A stretch of 64,000 nucleotides of DNA from Mucilaginibacter sp. Bleaf8 (lineage in GTDB: Bacteria > Bacteroidota > Bacteroidia > Sphingobacteriales > Sphingobacteriaceae), in NCBI RefSeq assembly GCF_018390515.1, contig NZ_JAHBBK010000001.1, positions 1,240,001 through 1,304,000 of the forward strand, in the 5' to 3' direction. A program made the position numbers and the translations under genes. How positions within the stretch are numbered: the first letter of the stretch is position 1; each line of letters begins with the position of its first letter. This document shows positions 7,521-17,726 of the stretch, one piece after another. A model generated the notes under the pieces. It was not told the origin of the DNA, made no database searches, and was given only the letters and a program-made list of their open reading frames with translations.

Positions 7521-8711
7521 TTAAGATAATAAGTATTTATACAATTCTTCCGTTTCTTTTACCAAACGCTGGTAAGCGTAATTTTGCAAAGCAAATTGTT
7601 TTCCGGCGTCTGCCATTTGTTGCAGGCGTTCCGGGTTTAGTATAAGCTTTTGAAGCTGCTGTGCATACATTTCAGCACTCAGATCAGATAGCATACCAGT
7701 AACTCCATCCTTCACCACATCTTTAACGCCGCCCACATCCGTACAAAGCACCCCCTTGCCCGAAGCCAGCGCTTCGATAATACTTACGGGAGTTCCTTCG
7801 TTTAAAGAAGTGAGCGCAATGATATCAGATCCGGCATTGATAACATCAATGTCCTTTCGCCAGGAAGTGAATATGATCTGAGCATCGTAATTCTGTTCAT
7901 TGGGCATACAGTAGCTAAATCCCATGTTCCTCGCCATATCCGCAATCTCATCCAGCAACTCCCCATCTCCTACAATAAACACCTTGAACTTCACCAGCGG
8001 GTTTTCATCTCTAAAAATCTTTACCGCTTTTATTAACAAGGCGTGATTTTTTATAGCCGTAAGGCGACCTGTTATCGTAATCACGGCTTCATCGTCGGTT
8101 ATACGATAATAGTTTCGAAAGGTTAATCGCTTTTGCTCATCTAGTTCAGCAAACTTTTCCAGGTCAAATCCAAGCCTGATAACGTGAACTTTACTTGCGG
8201 ACGCAATGCCATACTTGTTCACCAGATCATCTTTCTGCTTCTCGCTGATTGCAACGATGGCATTGCTTAGCCCGCACAAATATCTTTCGATAGCCAGAAA
8301 CACTTTGGTTTTAAAAGGCGAAAAATAACCGTCGAACACATTGCCATGATAGGTATGTACAATAGCCTTAGGCCGGTTAGCGGCATGGTAAGCAGCCAGG
8401 CGACCAAGTACCCCTGCTTTCGCGGCATGCGTATGTACAATATCGGGCTGATAATTACCGATTTCTTTACTGATATGGCGGTATGCCCTGGCATCATTAA
8501 TGGGATTAATGCGCCGAAACATATCAGGAACATATTGAAAAGTAACGCCCAAATCTTTTAACATATATTCGGAACTACCTTCATGCGGCTCTTTTATACC
8601 GGCCAATAACTGCGTTTGATACGCCGCATTCATATACCTTGACAGGTAAGCGACATTATAGGTCGGTCCGCCGATATTTAAACGGTTAAGTATTCTGAGA
8701 ACTTTAGGCAT
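7521..8711 (-). CDS. Glycosyltransferase family 4
   Basis: A 396-residue GT-B fold retaining glycosyltransferase. The N-terminal acceptor domain begins MPKVLRILNRLNIGGPTYNV and contains DIVHTHAAKAGVLGR. The C-terminal donor domain has ITGRLTAIKNHALLIKAV, VGDGELLDEI and the nucleotide-sugar-binding SLNEGTPVSIIEALASGKGV (E-x7-E type). A TTG 20 codons upstream is in frame, but the ATG at 8711 starts the domain correctly. It is first of a three-gene minus-strand group ending with the WecA-like gene and is divergent from the Wzy-like gene. Confidence 0.9.
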   Translation of the reverse strand: MPKVLRILNRLNIGGPTYNVAYLSRYMNAAYQTQLLAGIKEPHEGSSEYMLKDLGVTFQYVPDMFRRINPINDARAYRHISKEIGNYQPDIVHTHAAKAGVLGRLAAYHAANRPKAIVHTYHGNVFDGYFSPFKTKVFLAIERYLCGLSNAIVAISEKQKDDLVNKYGIASASKVHVIRLGFDLEKFAELDEQKRLTFRNYYRITDDEAVITITGRLTAIKNHALLIKAVKIFRDENPLVKFKVFIVGDGELLDEIADMARNMGFSYCMPNEQNYDAQIIFTSWRKDIDVINAGSDIIALTSLNEGTPVSIIEALASGKGVLCTDVGGVKDVVKDGVTGMLSDLSAEMYAQQLQKLILNPERLQQMADAGKQFALQNYAYQRLVKETEELYKYLLS

Positions 8712-8885
8712 TAATAATTGGTGGTTCGTAATGACTTGGATTTGAACGGCAGCATTTACAACCGGCACCAAGGCTTAACTCAAATATATAGCTAATTTTC
8801 ATTATAAGTAATTTTTCATTACCAATAATCCTTCACTAAATTTGTTACTTTACAAGTCAATAAACATCTTTATTCAAAGCATTGC

Positions 8886-10286
8886 ATGGGAGAAATAAGC
8901 TGGCTCGATTACGTTCTATTACCATTTTACCTGCTGCTTATTTATAAATTTGCTTTTTTTTGTCGCGACAGATTTTACAACGACGATCATCCCTACCGCA
9001 AATACTTTATACCGGCCCTGACAGCCAAAGTAGCTGGTGCAATATTTATAGGCCTTGTTTACTTTTACTACTATGATGGCGGCGATACGCTAAACTTCTT
9101 TTACCACTCACAGGTTATCAATGCCACCCTGCCCGAGTCGCCGGGTACTTGGTTAAGGTTAATTACGCATCAGGCCGATACAAGTAACATGAAAGATGCC
9201 CTGGCTCTGTCGGACATGTATTGGTATGATGATACAGCATCATACACAACATCCTGCCTGGGCGCAATTATTGGAATATTTTGCTTTACGAAATACCTGG
9301 TGATCAATGTAATAGTGGCATCCCTTTCGTTTACGGGGATGTGGCTGATGTTTGTCACCTTTGCCCAAAAGTATCCGCAGCTTGTTAAACCCGTAGCTAT
9401 CGCTATTCTTTTTATACCGGGACCTATTGTGTGGGGATCAGGCTTGTTCAAGGATAGTTTTTGTATGTTCTCAATCGGCAGCCTTATGTATTGTACAACT
9501 ATCCTGTTCGAAAAACGCAGTTTTAAACCATGGCTGGTGCTCCTGTCCATATTGTGTGTAACACTTATTGTACTGATAAAAGCTTATATTTTGATTGCCC
9601 TGCTACCCGTAATCTTTTTAAAAACGTTTATAGACTATACGAAAAGAGCAATTTCGACACCCGGCAATAAGGCGCCTTACTTTATTACATTAAGTATTGG
9701 CACTATGATCGGTTTATTTGTTCTGAGAAAAGCCACCGTTTACCTTTCCGTGCTGAGCATCCAGGATGTGCTGGAAACCATTAAACGGCAAAAAGATTAC
9801 CTGCTGCAGGTTTCTCTTGCCACGCAAGGTTCCGCTTATGACCTTGGCGACTTTGACCCTACTTTAGGAAGCTTGTTACGTAAATTCTGGCCGGCTGTTA
9901 ATGTAACTTTGTTCCGACCTTATATTTGGGAAAGCAACAATGTATTGCAATTATTTGATGCATTACAATCGGCTGCAGTATTGTTGCTCACACTATATGT
10001 TGCTTTTAGTAAAAATATCTTCAAAACACTTAAATTGATTTTTCAGGACACGAACCTGCTGATGTGCCTGCTGTTCACATTGCTGTTTGCCTTTTTTGTA
10101 GGCATTTCTACCTACAATTTCGGGTCATTGTCTCGATACAAAATACCATGTACGCCGTTTTATGTGCTGTTATTAATGATTTTGTTATATCAGGACAAGG
10201 ATGCTGCTTTGACAAAAGACCACCAATTACAGGAAGACAGCAGCAAGAATGCAACGCCTGGAAGTAACCCTCAAAAAGTCAATTAA
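8886..10286 (+). CDS. Polytopic membrane protein, putative polysaccharide polymerase (Wzy-like)
   Basis: A 466-residue protein with about 10-11 hydrophobic spans, a charged N-terminal loop with an aromatic-rich YFYYYDGGDTLNF, and a conserved-looking WGSGLFKDSF segment. Wzy-type polymerases are recognised by topology and context rather than sequence. This is the only candidate polymerase in a locus that has a flippase and Wza/Wzz homologues. It is the only plus-strand gene in an 18-kb minus-strand block, and its stop overlaps that of the next gene by 4 bp tail to tail. A different membrane role is possible. Confidence 0.6.
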   Translation: MGEISWLDYVLLPFYLLLIYKFAFFCRDRFYNDDHPYRKYFIPALTAKVAGAIFIGLVYFYYYDGGDTLNFFYHSQVINATLPESPGTWLRLITHQADTSNMKDALALSDMYWYDDTASYTTSCLGAIIGIFCFTKYLVINVIVASLSFTGMWLMFVTFAQKYPQLVKPVAIAILFIPGPIVWGSGLFKDSFCMFSIGSLMYCTTILFEKRSFKPWLVLLSILCVTLIVLIKAYILIALLPVIFLKTFIDYTKRAISTPGNKAPYFITLSIGTMIGLFVLRKATVYLSVLSIQDVLETIKRQKDYLLQVSLATQGSAYDLGDFDPTLGSLLRKFWPAVNVTLFRPYIWESNNVLQLFDALQSAAVLLLTLYVAFSKNIFKTLKLIFQDTNLLMCLLFTLLFAFFVGISTYNFGSLSRYKIPCTPFYVLLLMILLYQDKDAALTKDHQLQEDSSKNATPGSNPQKVN

Positions 10287-11188
10287 GCTTTCCGGCTTAA
10301 TGAAGCAAGGTAGTTTTTCACATCTGCGATAGACCAGGTTAAGTCGTTGTTTAAAGCGTGGCCGAAAGCTTTGAAAAACACCCTCACTTTATTGGACAGG
10401 TCAGCCTTATTCCGCATAAGTATCAGCAGCAGAAAAACAGCACCAAAACACAAATAATGCAACAGCGCAGAGAATTTAAGTTGGTATCTGGATCGGTAAA
10501 CAAAAAACTTATTTCTCACAAAAAAGTAGGCACGCCATTCCTTAACCACATCCCAGTTTGCAAGATAGAAGCGGCCGCTGTTCAGCGGGTGATATACAAT
10601 TGAGTTGGTAACGATACCCACAGGTAATCTGCCTTTTTTTACTACCCGATAGAAAAACTCTGTTTCGTCTCCCCAAATAATCATCCGATGGTTGGGAAAG
10701 CCAACTTTTGTAAAAACATCACGGTGAAACAGTGTACCGTTAAATGGAATAAGAGCGCCTGGGATATAGTTGGTTTTTATCTGGCTATATGCCTTGTATC
10801 CAGGAATAACAAAAGGAAACGTTTTTTTATCGGTAATACTGAGCACCAGCGAGTTGATAACAGAGCCGGGAGACGGCTGATGAGCAAACAATTGCTGCAA
10901 GGCATCCGGCACCGGCATGCAGTCATCATCCATACACCATATCCAATCATAACCCAGTTGGTAGGCCCGCTGCATGCCGGTGCAAAAGCCACCAGCGCCC
11001 CCAAGGTTTTCCTGGTTAATTGTCATGACATCTTCTTGCAACAAAAGCCACTCCGCGGTACCGTCGGTGCTGCCGTTATTTACAACGATGATATTATCCA
11101 AAGCATATGTCTGCCATCTCAGCGCTGTAATCAAGTCCTTGAGTAAGGACATTCGGTTGTAGGTTACAATTACGGCGGCTGATTTCAT
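10283..11188 (-). CDS. Glycosyltransferase family 2 (GlfT2/rhamnosyltransferase-like)
   Basis: A 301-residue GT-A enzyme. It starts MKSAAVIVTYNRMSLLKDLI and has NNGSTDGTAEWL, NLGGAGGFCTGMQRAY and the metal-binding WCMDDDCMP. The NxGGAGGF plus MDDD combination is characteristic of the galactofuranosyl/rhamnosyl transferase subgroup. A C-terminal hydrophobic segment (around residues 240-260) may anchor it to the membrane. It belongs to the minus-strand capsule block and its 3' end overlaps the convergent Wzy-like gene. Confidence 0.88.
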   Translation of the reverse strand: MKSAAVIVTYNRMSLLKDLITALRWQTYALDNIIVVNNGSTDGTAEWLLLQEDVMTINQENLGGAGGFCTGMQRAYQLGYDWIWCMDDDCMPVPDALQQLFAHQPSPGSVINSLVLSITDKKTFPFVIPGYKAYSQIKTNYIPGALIPFNGTLFHRDVFTKVGFPNHRMIIWGDETEFFYRVVKKGRLPVGIVTNSIVYHPLNSGRFYLANWDVVKEWRAYFFVRNKFFVYRSRYQLKFSALLHYLCFGAVFLLLILMRNKADLSNKVRVFFKAFGHALNNDLTWSIADVKNYLASLSRKA

Positions 11189-11242
11189 TTAATTTCACAA
11201 ATCTAATTTACAGATTCAAATGCGGTGGCTATTTGTTAATAA

Positions 11243-12505
11243 TTAATCTGTTAACGTATTTTTATAGATAGCCAGATATTGAGCCAGGGCTTTATCTAAC
11301 GAGTAGAATTCAATAGCGCCTTGCCGGATAGCCGCTTCATCCTTATTGAAACTTTTGATTTCTGTAATTGCTTTCTGATAGGCGTCATCTGTAAGTTCAG
11401 GTATCAGGATGCCGCTTTTGTACGTATTGATTATTTCATCCACATCTCCTACACCCGAATTTGAAATAACCGGTATGCCCATTGACATGATCTCGCCATG
11501 CTTAGTGGGCGATGCTGCTTGTTTTGAATAACAGGCCTTGATAAAGAAAACGGAAAAGGCACTCAACGACAATAAGGCCGGTATTTCGGAACGCTTAGCA
11601 TATACGGTATGAACATCGGTGTCAGGCATACCTGCTTGCAGGCACATCTGCTTGATTTCATGATGCCGATCGGGCGATATGAAAAGGAATTTTGCCTTTG
11701 GGATGTGTTGGTAGATAACGCCTAACAAGCGGATCATATCCTGCGTGAGATACCAGCCGCCGATAGAACCTAAGTAGGAAAAAACCTGATCTTCTTTTTC
11801 GAAGCCGAAGCGGGCTCTGAGTAGCTGCTGCTCTTCCGCAGTAATGCGGGCGGGGTCAAAAAGTTTGGTATCCACAGCGCAGGGAATTACTGCCATGCTC
11901 TGCACATTAGCATTTGCGGGCGCAGCTTCATGGAATATCTTTCTGGCTTTAAAAGTAAGACAGGTGATCGCATCTGCGTATTGCAGACAGGCCTGCTCAT
12001 GTTTTTTGAAGTAATGATAGACCGAGCGAAAAACCGGATTTTTCAAATTCCACATTCCCCCGTCTACCCTGTCATCAGCGTAAAAGCCCCGGATATCATG
12101 AAAGAATTTAATACCATACTTCTTTTTTAGCCGAAGGCCTACTACCGACGGTATACCGATACGGGTATGCACCATCGCAAAGTTTTTCTGCTTATGCAGC
12201 GAAACAGCCTTTTGCCATATCGAGAAAACATCCTTCAATGTTGACAGAATCGGCGGCTTTTTGGTGTAAAACAACGGCACCCAGTGTATATTATTCTCGC
12301 GGCAAATATTTTCTATAACATCTTTCCCGGCTTGGAACCGGGCTTTCTTTTCGCAACTGATTAAAGTAAAAGCATACCCATTGGCAGAAAGGCCGCAGAT
12401 ATAGGGTAGTATCTGCGACTGCCCCAATGGATCAGTCATGCCATCATAAGATATGTACAATATTTGTTTTTTTTCCTGCACAGCGTTTAACAATGGGTTA
12501 TTCAT
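11243..12505 (-). CDS. Glycosyltransferase family 4
   Basis: A 420-residue GT-B protein. It begins with polar residues, then KQILYISYDGMTDPLGQSQI, and has a FFHDIRGFYADDRV segment and a C-terminal donor domain (FSYLGSIGGWYLTQDMIRLL, then SPTKHGEIMSMGIPVI). The start overlaps the end of the asparagine synthetase gene by 8 bp, so the two are probably translationally coupled. It probably adds one residue of the capsule repeat unit. Confidence 0.87.
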   Translation of the reverse strand: MNNPLLNAVQEKKQILYISYDGMTDPLGQSQILPYICGLSANGYAFTLISCEKKARFQAGKDVIENICRENNIHWVPLFYTKKPPILSTLKDVFSIWQKAVSLHKQKNFAMVHTRIGIPSVVGLRLKKKYGIKFFHDIRGFYADDRVDGGMWNLKNPVFRSVYHYFKKHEQACLQYADAITCLTFKARKIFHEAAPANANVQSMAVIPCAVDTKLFDPARITAEEQQLLRARFGFEKEDQVFSYLGSIGGWYLTQDMIRLLGVIYQHIPKAKFLFISPDRHHEIKQMCLQAGMPDTDVHTVYAKRSEIPALLSLSAFSVFFIKACYSKQAASPTKHGEIMSMGIPVISNSGVGDVDEIINTYKSGILIPELTDDAYQKAITEIKSFNKDEAAIRQGAIEFYSLDKALAQYLAIYKNTLTD

Positions 12506-14405
12506 TTATCATCCATTTCTCGTACCACATCTCAAACATCAGCAAGTACCATATTTGTAAGTGCTTTTCCTTACGCCCTGCATAAAACTGGTTCACAATA
12601 TGAGTCACCGCATTTGCATTGAACAAACCGTGTTTACCAATCCGTTCTTCACTAAGATACAACTTAACAAGCGGTTTTAACTCCTTGCTTAACCAGCTTT
12701 CAATCGGAATAGCAAAACCCATTTTAGGCCGGTCCATCATTTCTTTAGGAATATACTTATGCACAATTTGCTTAAGTATATATTTTTTTTGTTTTTGGTG
12801 ATACTTGTATTCGGATGGAAGTTGTGCAGCCCATTCAATTATATGCTGGTCCAAAAAAGGTTCACGCCCTTCCAAACCGGTACTCATTGTAGCCCGGTCT
12901 ACCTTTTGTAAAATATCGTCAACCAGGTAAGTCTGATAATCAACAGCCATCATATAAGAAAGCGCATCATACCCCTCGTCAAGCTTACTGGTTTGATGAG
13001 CTGTGCGCAGCTCGGTAACCGGTTTGGTGAATAAACGGCCAATTTCATCGTCTGTAAAGACCAGTGTAAGATTTTTCAGCAGTTCGGCAGGCGATGGGTT
13101 GCGCAACAGATTCCTAAACTTGTCATACCGGCCATGAAAATTATGCGTGTTCCGCAAATACGGAATACGTTCGGACGATATCCGGTCCATGGCATAAACC
13201 AGTGTTTGGCGCAACGGGGCGGGAATGGCAGCAATCTTATTGCCATATCTGGTTATATAATCGTACCGGTTGTAGCCTGCAAATATCTCATCGCCAGCAT
13301 CGGCAGATAGTGCAACGGTTACCTGCAGGCGCGCTAAACGGCTTACCAGCATTGTCGGGATAGCGCTGCTGTCGGCAAATGGCTCGTCATAAAACTCCGG
13401 CAGCTCGGGGATAATAGCCAAAGCTTCGGCGGCACTACAGTAATATTCGGTATGATCGGTGCCCAGTCTTGACGCTATTACCTTAGCGTAAGGTGCCTCA
13501 TCCAATTTATTGTCTACACTCCCTATAGTGAATGTTTTGATACGCTCGGTGCTATTTTGCTGCAACAGCGTTGTTACGCAGGTACTGTCATAACCCCCGC
13601 TCAAAAACACGCCTACGGGTACATCGGCCACCATACGATACTGAAAACTTTGCTGCAATATCCGCTCTGTTTCTTCAATAGCTTCGGGAAGCGAGATATG
13701 AAGTCTCGGTTTATCATAATAATCGTATACGTTCCAGTACGACTTAATTTGGCTTGATTTGGTTTTTAAATCTAATCGCAGTAAGTGCCCCGGTGCAAGT
13801 TTGAACGTATTATTGTAAATGCAATGCGGCCATGCCACATAGCCATACTGTAAAAAAGAGGCAACCGCATCAGGATTGATCTCCTTATGAAAGCCAGGAT
13901 GCGGTAAAAAGCTTTTTAATTCGGAACCGAATAAAAACAAACCGTTGTGTTGGTAATAGTAAAAAGGCTTCACACCCGCTCTGTCACGAATACAAATCAG
14001 TTCATCCAGCTTTTGGTCATACAGTACAATGGCAAACATACCGCGCCATTGCTTTATGGCATCTTCACCCCATTGCCGCCAGGCATGTAATATAACTTCG
14101 GTGTCTGATTGTGTTTCAAATTTGTGGCCCAATGCAATGAGTTGATCACGTATAGCAATGTAATTGTAAATCTCTCCATTGAAAACCAGGTGCAGGCCAT
14201 CGTAGCTCATTGGCTGGCTGGCGCTGGTACTTAGATCAATAATAGACAGCCGTCGGTGCCCCAATCCTACTTGTCCGCTTTCGAACTGGTGTAGCCATGT
14301 ACCCTGCCCGTCGGGCCCGCGATGAGCCAGCGAGCCTGACATCTGATTGAGTATCTGGCTGTTGCTTTTATTCGTAAAATCGACAAATCCGGTGATGCCG
14401 CACAT
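12498..14405 (-). CDS. asnB: Asparagine synthetase-type amidotransferase (glutamine-hydrolysing)
   Basis: The 635-residue protein has an intact class II glutaminase domain: the N-terminal nucleophile Cys2 in MCGITGFVDF, GHRRLSIIDL, and FNGEIYNY. It also has a synthetase domain with the ATP-pyrophosphatase loop SGGYDSTCV. In polysaccharide loci such enzymes often amidate uronic acids, as WbpS is thought to do for GalNAcA in Pseudomonas O-antigen loci. The UDP-HexNAc dehydrogenase and epimerase of this locus would provide GalNAcA, so that role fits. It is flanked by glycosyltransferases with 5 bp and -8 bp spacing. It differs from the second synthetase-like gene at 28723, which lacks Cys2. Confidence 0.9.
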   Translation of the reverse strand: MCGITGFVDFTNKSNSQILNQMSGSLAHRGPDGQGTWLHQFESGQVGLGHRRLSIIDLSTSASQPMSYDGLHLVFNGEIYNYIAIRDQLIALGHKFETQSDTEVILHAWRQWGEDAIKQWRGMFAIVLYDQKLDELICIRDRAGVKPFYYYQHNGLFLFGSELKSFLPHPGFHKEINPDAVASFLQYGYVAWPHCIYNNTFKLAPGHLLRLDLKTKSSQIKSYWNVYDYYDKPRLHISLPEAIEETERILQQSFQYRMVADVPVGVFLSGGYDSTCVTTLLQQNSTERIKTFTIGSVDNKLDEAPYAKVIASRLGTDHTEYYCSAAEALAIIPELPEFYDEPFADSSAIPTMLVSRLARLQVTVALSADAGDEIFAGYNRYDYITRYGNKIAAIPAPLRQTLVYAMDRISSERIPYLRNTHNFHGRYDKFRNLLRNPSPAELLKNLTLVFTDDEIGRLFTKPVTELRTAHQTSKLDEGYDALSYMMAVDYQTYLVDDILQKVDRATMSTGLEGREPFLDQHIIEWAAQLPSEYKYHQKQKKYILKQIVHKYIPKEMMDRPKMGFAIPIESWLSKELKPLVKLYLSEERIGKHGLFNANAVTHIVNQFYAGRKEKHLQIWYLLMFEMWYEKWMINE

Positions 14406-14410
14406 AAAAT

Positions 14411-15289
14411 TTAAATAAACAAATGTTTAATAATAGCCAAAGACCGCCTGGTGTAAACTACGCCAAATCTTAACCTTATAGCCTTGTAAAAATAAGCTAC
14501 TGCTTTTCTCCTGCTTTTATTAAGTGCATAATATAAAGCGGTTAAGCTATACATTTCGGCCATTACGGATTTGCAGACGGCTAGGTTGCTTTTCAGACAA
14601 ACATCTTCTTGCAAATGCCTTTCTAATGCGCGGGTTCTGTTTAAAGTATCATCCCCGGTAGCGGTAATCATGCTTCTGGTATCGTGCTGAATCATCGAAG
14701 AAGTGATATCTGCCAAACCTGTTAAGGAATAACGGCAACATAGTTGAAGCCACAAAAACCAGTCTTCCGTACCCGATAAATTCCTGTCTTCCGAAAACCT
14801 GATTTCATTGAATGCAGCTTTACGCACAAAGACGTTATTAATGCTTAATATATTGGTTCTAAATACCTCGTTGTTAAGCATGCCCGAACGAACCACCGAC
14901 GGCTTAATGATTTTCAGATCGCTGTTGCGCCAGTCATAACTGGTATGAAACACGGTAGCGTCCGGGCACTCATTTAGGTAAGCGGCCGCAACCTGCAAAT
15001 GATTTTGATACGCGTGATCATCACTGTCAAAAAAATTGAGATAGGTACCTGATGCATGCGCAGCTCCATAATTTCGTGCCGCACCACGCTCGGCGTTCTC
15101 TTTCCAGTAATATTTAACACGCGAATCACCTAAGGTATTAACCATGCTCCGGGTATCATCATTACCACCGTCATCAATCACTAATATTTCAAAATGTTCA
15201 TAGGTTTGTTTGAGCAACGATTGCAAGGTTGACCGCAACAACGTTGCCCGATTGTAGGTAGGGATGATGATTGAAAACGGAACAGGCAT
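14411..15289 (-). CDS. Glycosyltransferase family 2
   Basis: A 292-residue GT-A enzyme with the typical start FSIIIPTYNRATLLRSTLQS, nucleotide-binding VIDDGGNDDT, RGAARNYGAAHASG and the DxD motif NFFDSDDHAY. It is part of the minus-strand capsule block, 5 bp before the asnB-like gene and 27 bp after the GT4. Acceptor and donor are unknown. Confidence 0.9.
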   Translation of the reverse strand: MPVPFSIIIPTYNRATLLRSTLQSLLKQTYEHFEILVIDDGGNDDTRSMVNTLGDSRVKYYWKENAERGAARNYGAAHASGTYLNFFDSDDHAYQNHLQVAAAYLNECPDATVFHTSYDWRNSDLKIIKPSVVRSGMLNNEVFRTNILSINNVFVRKAAFNEIRFSEDRNLSGTEDWFLWLQLCCRYSLTGLADITSSMIQHDTRSMITATGDDTLNRTRALERHLQEDVCLKSNLAVCKSVMAEMYSLTALYYALNKSRRKAVAYFYKAIRLRFGVVYTRRSLAIIKHLFI

Positions 15290-15316
15290 ATCTATCCTAA
15301 ATTGCTCATTAGTATA

Positions 15317-16438
15317 TTATTTCTGCAGGCTGGTTTGGTACAGCCTAAGATGTTGTTCGATAAATTTATTCAGACTGAACCGCTTTACATCCTCTGCGCC
15401 ATTGGCCGACAGATGAGCTCTTAAAGCATCATCTTTCAACAATCGGTCAACGGCATCAGCAATTGCTTTACTATCCTGATAAGGCACAACCAGCGCATTC
15501 CTCTCGTGTACAATAAATTCGTTAGCCACGCCCGATAAGGTAAAAACCGACGGAACACCCGAAGCTAAAGCCTCAACATAGGTTTGCCCAAAGGCCTCCA
15601 CCGTTTTATCAATCGGAGCATGTATGTAAATATCCAGTACTTTATAAAAGGCTTGAATATCGTTTTCAAAAGCAATTTCGGTACAGCTGCCCGGAGGTAA
15701 ATGTTCAGCTATCAGCGTTTTGATCTCTTTTGTATAATCACCAACGGCATTGGCAAAAATAAAGTGCAGCTCAGGGTATTTCCGTTTCAACTCACCTAAT
15801 GCAGGGATAATGTACTGGTAGCCTTTTAGATGTATATAGCGTGCAAAAACGCCTACCTTAACGGAATTGGCAGGGAAGTCATATTTTTTATTCAGGCGAT
15901 CAATTCGCTCACTATCAACGCGTCTGAAACTTTCTAAATCAAATCCATGATGTATCAAACAGACCTTGCGAATATCAACCTGCTCCATATCAATCAGCAC
16001 CTTTTTGGTTACTTCAGAAATTGCTACGATGTCCGTCGCCAAACTGTTGATGAGCTTATCAACTACAACTGCTTTGCTATAATAAAGATGATTGAGTGTT
16101 GAATAGTGTCTGGTAGAGATACGTGATTTAACGCGGCACAGATAAGCTGCAAGCTGCCCGTAAATGTCTGCATTTCGAAGATGCGTATGCACAACATCCG
16201 GTTTAAACCGCTTAATGACACCACACAATTTCAGTAACAATAATGGAGCCTGTATTTTACTGTTATAACTGAGCCTAACTACAGGTATTCGTTTCGATAA
16301 TAAAAATGCTTCCATTTCACTTTCGCCACCGTTCAGTAGTACGAATGATAAGCTTTGGCCTTGCTTTAAAAGGCCATCTGTCAACCATTCCAACCCTAAC
16401 GACTTATTGATGCTATGCAGAACGATCAATATCCTCAC
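15317..16438 (-). CDS. Glycosyltransferase family 4
   Basis: A 373-residue GT-B glycosyltransferase. It has the DVVHTHLRNADIYGQLAAY acceptor-domain segment, then VGVFARYIHLKGYQYIIPAL and EAFGQTYVEALASGVPSV in the donor domain. It starts with GTG inside the stop of the flippase gene (GTGA overlap), indicating translational coupling. It probably extends the repeat unit. Confidence 0.9.
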   Translation of the reverse strand: MRILIVLHSINKSLGLEWLTDGLLKQGQSLSFVLLNGGESEMEAFLLSKRIPVVRLSYNSKIQAPLLLLKLCGVIKRFKPDVVHTHLRNADIYGQLAAYLCRVKSRISTRHYSTLNHLYYSKAVVVDKLINSLATDIVAISEVTKKVLIDMEQVDIRKVCLIHHGFDLESFRRVDSERIDRLNKKYDFPANSVKVGVFARYIHLKGYQYIIPALGELKRKYPELHFIFANAVGDYTKEIKTLIAEHLPPGSCTEIAFENDIQAFYKVLDIYIHAPIDKTVEAFGQTYVEALASGVPSVFTLSGVANEFIVHERNALVVPYQDSKAIADAVDRLLKDDALRAHLSANGAEDVKRFSLNKFIEQHLRLYQTSLQK

Positions 16439-17709
16439 CGTTTTAACGTTATATTAATTTTACTTTTTAACCACTCTGTGTACAGGCCGACGCCCCTGAA
16501 AATTTGTTTATAATATATAGTAGTTGCCCCTACAAAACACAAAAAGTAGGCTAAAGCCGAGGCTAAGCCAAATTGCTGAATTCTTAGTACCCCTATAAAA
16601 CTGTAATTAATTAATAGCGTCAACAAGATGATAAGCGGACTAAAGTAATAATAGATATTATTATGCTTTTTATAAAATATAAACCCCGCTAAAACCAGAT
16701 ACAAGCTATAAAAAAACTGCCCCGTTAACAACCACCACAAGTACTTCAATGCCTCATGAAACTTGTTGCCGATAAAATAATCAAAAACGATTGGTGCTAT
16801 GCAACCAATCAGGAATATCAAGCCAACTATGAAAATACTATATCTTACAATAAGGATTATAACTTTTACCATATCTCCCTTATTTAAACTCTCGTACATG
16901 AAAGGATAAAAAGGTGTAATAAACGATGTGGTAACAAAATTTATTAATAAAGCAACTTGAAATGCCAAGCCATATGGGCCTACCTTCGCACTACCGTAAT
17001 AATAATTAACTGTATAATTATCAGCATTATTAAGCGTAAAAATCATGAAAAAGAAAGGAATTGTCGGTAATCCTCTTTTTAAAATTATGCGTACCCACTG
17101 CTTGCTAAAGGCCGGCTTTAAAAAGCCTTTGCTTAAAAAGTAGCAGAGGCACAAGCCACCTGTTATTACGGTGGCAACAAACATACTTTTGACCCTGCCC
17201 ATGTAGCCATCGCCACAGTAGCGAATAAAGTAAACAGCCAGCCCCAGTTCTATGACAGTTTTGGCTATAGCAATAAGGCCAAAAAGAAGCGGTTTATTTT
17301 TATTACGCAGAATGGTGAACAGATACTCACCAAAAAAATTTGAGAAACCAAACAGGCAAATCAGGTATTGAAGTGAAATGCGTAAACCTGTGAGATTTTG
17401 AATGAAGCCGCCCAGGAATGATACACCTAATGCCACACCACACAAAACCACCAAAGGAATGAGCAGTGATGTGCTGATGAAGCTGGAAACATCAGTTTGA
17501 GTGAATTTTGAATATTCGACTGTAAAGGTTTCACCAATGCCCATATTCATGAGCGGAGCTATGAAATATACGGAGTTAGAAAAAATAGTGATAACTCCAT
17601 AATCGGCCTGAGATAAATAATGCGTAAAAAATGGCAACAGCAAAAAAGATATACTCTTGGCCAAAAAACCGCAAATAGTGTAGATACCAAAGGCCTTGTA
17701 AAAACTCAA
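16435..17709 (-). CDS. Oligosaccharide flippase (Wzx-like)
   Basis: A 424-residue integral membrane protein with about 12 hydrophobic spans. It starts MSFYKAFGIYTICGFLAKSI and continues LLPFFTHYLSQADYGVITIF, the usual first-helix signature of the polysaccharide transporter/MATE-like Wzx family. It should move the undecaprenyl-linked repeat unit across the inner membrane. It sits between the 4-epimerase gene (17 bp) and a coupled GT4. Confidence 0.88.
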   Translation of the reverse strand: MSFYKAFGIYTICGFLAKSISFLLLPFFTHYLSQADYGVITIFSNSVYFIAPLMNMGIGETFTVEYSKFTQTDVSSFISTSLLIPLVVLCGVALGVSFLGGFIQNLTGLRISLQYLICLFGFSNFFGEYLFTILRNKNKPLLFGLIAIAKTVIELGLAVYFIRYCGDGYMGRVKSMFVATVITGGLCLCYFLSKGFLKPAFSKQWVRIILKRGLPTIPFFFMIFTLNNADNYTVNYYYGSAKVGPYGLAFQVALLINFVTTSFITPFYPFMYESLNKGDMVKVIILIVRYSIFIVGLIFLIGCIAPIVFDYFIGNKFHEALKYLWWLLTGQFFYSLYLVLAGFIFYKKHNNIYYYFSPLIILLTLLINYSFIGVLRIQQFGLASALAYFLCFVGATTIYYKQIFRGVGLYTEWLKSKINITLKR

Positions 17710-17726
17710 TTTATCTGCAATTAATT

